Below are positions 3,915-5,580 of a stretch of 5,580 bases of DNA, piece after piece. The number at the start of each line of letters is the position of its first letter. The stretch's first letter is position 1. The notes beneath the pieces are model-generated. The model ran no database searches and was not told the DNA's origin. It saw only the letters and a program-made list of their open reading frames with translations. The translations under genes and the position numbers were made by a program. This DNA is from an uncultured Oscillibacter sp. (GTDB lineage Bacteria > Bacillota > Clostridia > Oscillospirales > Oscillospiraceae), in the NCBI RefSeq assembly GCF_910584465.1, contig NZ_CAJUBK010000097.1, forward strand, positions 1 to 5,580. Direction: 5' to 3'.

Positions 3915-5195
3915 TCATGCGTCCCACACGCTCTCCCCGTCCGGACGCCGGACGATGTCCGCCCCCAGGGCCCGGAGGTCCCGCGCGATGTCCTCATAGC
4001 CCCGGTCGATGTGGCCGATCTCCCGGACGGTGGTCTCCCCCTCCGCCGCCAGGGCCGCCACGCACAGCGCCGCCCCGCCCCGGAGGTCCGTGCACCGCAC
4101 CGGCGCGCCGTGCAGGTCCTCCACGCCGTACACCACCGCCACCCGGCCCGAGACGCGGACGTCCGCGCCCATGCGGGTCAGCTCGTCGACGTGGCGGTAG
4201 CGGCTGGAGAACAGGTTCTCCTCGAACACCGTGGCCCCCCGGCTCCGCAGCAGCGCCGCCATCAGAAGGGCCTGGGCGTCGGTGGGGAAACCGGGATAGG
4301 GGGCCGTCCGCACCGGGCGGACCGCCGACAGGCGCCCCTCGCAGGCACAGGCGATGCCCGCCCCGTCCGAGAGGACGGAGCACCCCGCCTCCCGCAATAC
4401 GGCGGTGACGGTGGACAGATGCTCCTCCTTCGCCCCCCGCAGGAAGATCTCCCCCCCGGCGGAGGCCGCCGCGCAGAGGTAAGTAGCCGCCGCGATCCGG
4501 TCCGGCATGACGGTATAAATACAGCCGTGGAGGGGCCTGCCGCCCTCGACGCAGACGGTGGAGGTCCCCGCACCGGAGACCCTGGCCCCGCAGGCGTTCA
4601 GGAACCCCTGGAGATCCACGATCTCCGGCTCCCGGGCGGCGTTGGCGATGGTGGTGGTGCCGGCGGCGGCGCAGGCCGCCAGCATCAGGTTCTCCGTGGC
4701 GCCTACGGAGGGCAGGCTCAGCACGATCTCCCGGCCCCGGAGGCGGGGGGCCCTGCAGTGGAGGACGCCGCCCGCGTCGTCGATCTCCGCCCCCAGGGCC
4801 CGCAGGCCCGAGAGATGGAGGTCGATGGGCCTGGGGCCCAGCTCGCAGCCGCCGGGGTAGCTCAGCTCCGCCTGGGCGCACCGGGCCAGCACGGCCCCCA
4901 GGAAGATGGCGGAGGACCGCATCTCCCGGCACAGCCGGTCCGAGATGGAGCAGGCGTCCACGTCCCGGGTGTCCACCAGGAGCGTGTCCGCCCCCTCCCA
5001 ATGGACCTCACAGCCCAGTCCCCGCAGGATATGGACCGAGGCGTCCACGTCCCGCAGGCGGGGGCAGCTGCGCAGCTCTACCTCGTCCGCCGTCAGCAGC
5101 GTGGCCGCCAGGATGGGCAGGACGCTGTTCTTCGCCCCCTGGATGCCGGCCTCGCCCCGCAGGCGGCCGCCGCCTTTTATGACTAAATGGCTCAT
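3915..5195 (-). CDS. murA: UDP-N-acetylglucosamine 1-carboxyvinyltransferase (MurA)
   Basis: This cytosolic enzyme moves enolpyruvate from PEP to UDP-GlcNAc, the first committed step of peptidoglycan synthesis and the target of fosfomycin. The product is 426 residues, close to the usual 420-430. Visible active-site residues are Lys22-Asn23 in GAKNSVLPI, Arg93 in MRSSAIFLG, the catalytic-loop Cys117 in YPGGCELGPRPID with Arg122, Asp306 in PGFPTD, and Arg398 in DRGYEDI. These correspond to K22, N23, R91, C115, R120, D305 and R397 of E. coli MurA. The loop carries Cys, not the Asp of naturally fosfomycin-insensitive enzymes, so the protein is predicted to be drug-sensitive. The start is set by GGAGG 7 bases before ATG. 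The protein is unusually rich in cysteine (17 residues). It lies between murG and ftsQ as part of a dcw cluster. Firmicutes often carry two paralogues (MurAA and MurAB); I cannot tell which this is beyond its dcw position. Confidence 0.97.
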   Translation of the reverse strand: MSHLVIKGGGRLRGEAGIQGAKNSVLPILAATLLTADEVELRSCPRLRDVDASVHILRGLGCEVHWEGADTLLVDTRDVDACSISDRLCREMRSSAIFLGAVLARCAQAELSYPGGCELGPRPIDLHLSGLRALGAEIDDAGGVLHCRAPRLRGREIVLSLPSVGATENLMLAACAAAGTTTIANAAREPEIVDLQGFLNACGARVSGAGTSTVCVEGGRPLHGCIYTVMPDRIAAATYLCAAASAGGEIFLRGAKEEHLSTVTAVLREAGCSVLSDGAGIACACEGRLSAVRPVRTAPYPGFPTDAQALLMAALLRSRGATVFEENLFSSRYRHVDELTRMGADVRVSGRVAVVYGVEDLHGAPVRCTDLRGGAALCVAALAAEGETTVREIGHIDRGYEDIARDLRALGADIVRRPDGESVWDA

Positions 5196-5202
5196 TTCCG
5201 TC

Positions 5203-5207
5203 CCTCC
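5203..5207 (-). promoter_or_regulatory. Shine-Dalgarno site of murA
   Basis: On the minus strand GGAGG is followed by 7 bases and then ATG at 5195. This spacing selects MSHLVIKGGG as the protein start over the in-frame ATG ten codons upstream at 5225, which has no comparable site. Confidence 0.85.
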
Positions 5208-5216
5208 GCTCAAAGA

Positions 5217-5232
5217 ATGGTTCACGAACCAT
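5217..5232. repeat. Perfect 7-2-7 palindrome in the murG-murA gap
   Basis: ATGGTTC and GAACCAT are exact reverse complements separated by 2 bases. The site begins 21 bases before the murA start codon, just upstream of its Shine-Dalgarno. It could be a dimer-binding operator, or in RNA a 6-bp hairpin with a 4-nt loop. No promoter hexamers are evident beside it and no long U-run follows. The palindrome is seen directly; its function is unknown. Confidence 0.5.
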
Positions 5233-5256
5233 CCTATGGGCCGAGGGGGGCCGTGG

Positions 5257-5580
5257 TTACTTCTCGATCGCGGCTACGGTCCGGTAGATGCGCTCCGCCG
5301 CGTCCCGGATGCCCAAGGAGGCCATGGCCTCCTCCATCGCCCGGAGACGGGCCCCGTCATGGAGGATGCCGCAGGCCGCCTGGAACAGCGCCTGGCCGGA
5401 GCAAGCCGGCTCCAGCAGCACCGCCGCCCCGCCGGCCTCCTCCAGCGCCCGGGCGTTCTTCTCCTGGTGGTTGTTGGTGACGTATGGGGACGGGACCATC
5501 AGGGCGGGCGTGCCCAGGGCCGTCAGCTCGCTGATGGTGGAGGCCCCGGCCCGGCAGATCACCAGATCCGCCGCCCGCAT
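5257..5580 (-). CDS. murG: MurG, C-terminal part: UDP-GlcNAc:lipid I GlcNAc transferase (gene runs off the right edge)
   Basis: This enzyme transfers GlcNAc from UDP-GlcNAc to lipid I to make lipid II on the inner face of the membrane. Only the last 107 residues are present. The family is usually about 360 residues, so the start and the N-terminal acceptor domain lie outside the window, and the ATG at the edge is internal. The visible part is the GT28 nucleotide-sugar-binding domain: an AADLVICRAGAST stretch, then ISEL with Glu at local residue 18, PSPYVTNNHQEKNA with Gln39 and Asn42, and a helical tail ending AAIEK. Glu18, Gln39 and Asn42 line up with the donor-binding Glu, Gln and Asn of E. 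coli MurG, with one extra residue between them. The common Ser before RAGAST is Cys here. The gene stops with TAA, 61 nt before murA in the same direction, which suits one dcw operon. Identity is very likely from the motif string and the neighbour. Confidence 0.96.
   Translation of the reverse strand: MRAADLVICRAGASTISELTALGTPALMVPSPYVTNNHQEKNARALEEAGGAAVLLEPACSGQALFQAACGILHDGARLRAMEEAMASLGIRDAAERIYRTVAAIEK

Noticed and set aside
3994..5001. 335-codon minus-strand frame overlapping murA in another phase
   Set aside because: It is a low-complexity Gly/Arg/Pro translation, typical of an out-of-phase frame in GC-rich DNA.
4011..5186. 391-codon plus-strand frame opposite murA
   Set aside because: It is rich in Gly, Pro, Arg and His, has no domain pattern, and is fully explained as the antisense shadow of murA.
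5196..5225. Upstream ATG adding 10 residues to MurA
   Set aside because: The downstream ATG has a GGAGG at ideal spacing, and MSHLVIKGG fits the normal MurA N-terminus.

Overview
The window is a GC-rich bacterial chromosome segment in which every supported gene lies on the minus strand. Reading right to left, the order is the 3' end of murG, then murA, ftsQ/divIB, ftsZ and spoIVB. A gene-free, hairpin-packed tail of about 335 bases follows at the left edge. The combination of a Gram-positive-type division and cell-wall (dcw) cluster, a sporulation-specific SpoIVB protease and very high GC suggests an endospore-forming anaerobic Firmicute. I infer the Oscillospiraceae/Ruminococcaceae side of Clostridia. 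This placement rests on gene content and base composition, not on a database match.

Right part (3063-5580): murG, murA and ftsQ are co-directional with gaps of 61 and 81 nt and look like one operon. MurA makes UDP-GlcNAc-enolpyruvate, the first committed step of peptidoglycan precursor synthesis. MurG adds GlcNAc to lipid I to give lipid II. FtsQ/DivIB is the bitopic divisome protein that links the septal ring to septal wall synthesis. A palindrome lies in front of murA, and two tandem GC-rich hairpins separate murA from ftsQ.

Middle (1663-3062): ftsZ has its own strong sigma-A type promoter (TTGACC, 17-bp spacer, TACAAT), about 190 nt of leader with a palindrome near +1 and an 11-bp GC hairpin, and a clear Shine-Dalgarno site that fixes its start. 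No ftsA lies between ftsQ and ftsZ. A hairpin terminator follows ftsZ.

Left part (1-1662): after a 325-nt spacer comes spoIVB, read from a TTG codon with a well-placed Shine-Dalgarno. It encodes a PDZ plus S55 serine protease with an apparently intact His/Asp/Ser triad. SpoIVB acts in the forespore-to-mother-cell signal that activates sigma-K. Its position next to ftsZ links the vegetative division block to a sporulation gene. From 28 to 335 there is no credible gene, but six or more GC-rich inverted repeats. Some are probably terminators for spoIVB, and together they may form a structured RNA or a palindromic-repeat cluster.

Nothing here is clearly a new system. The best leads are the structured tail, the ftsZ control region, the lack of ftsA, and the ftsZ-spoIVB neighbourhood.
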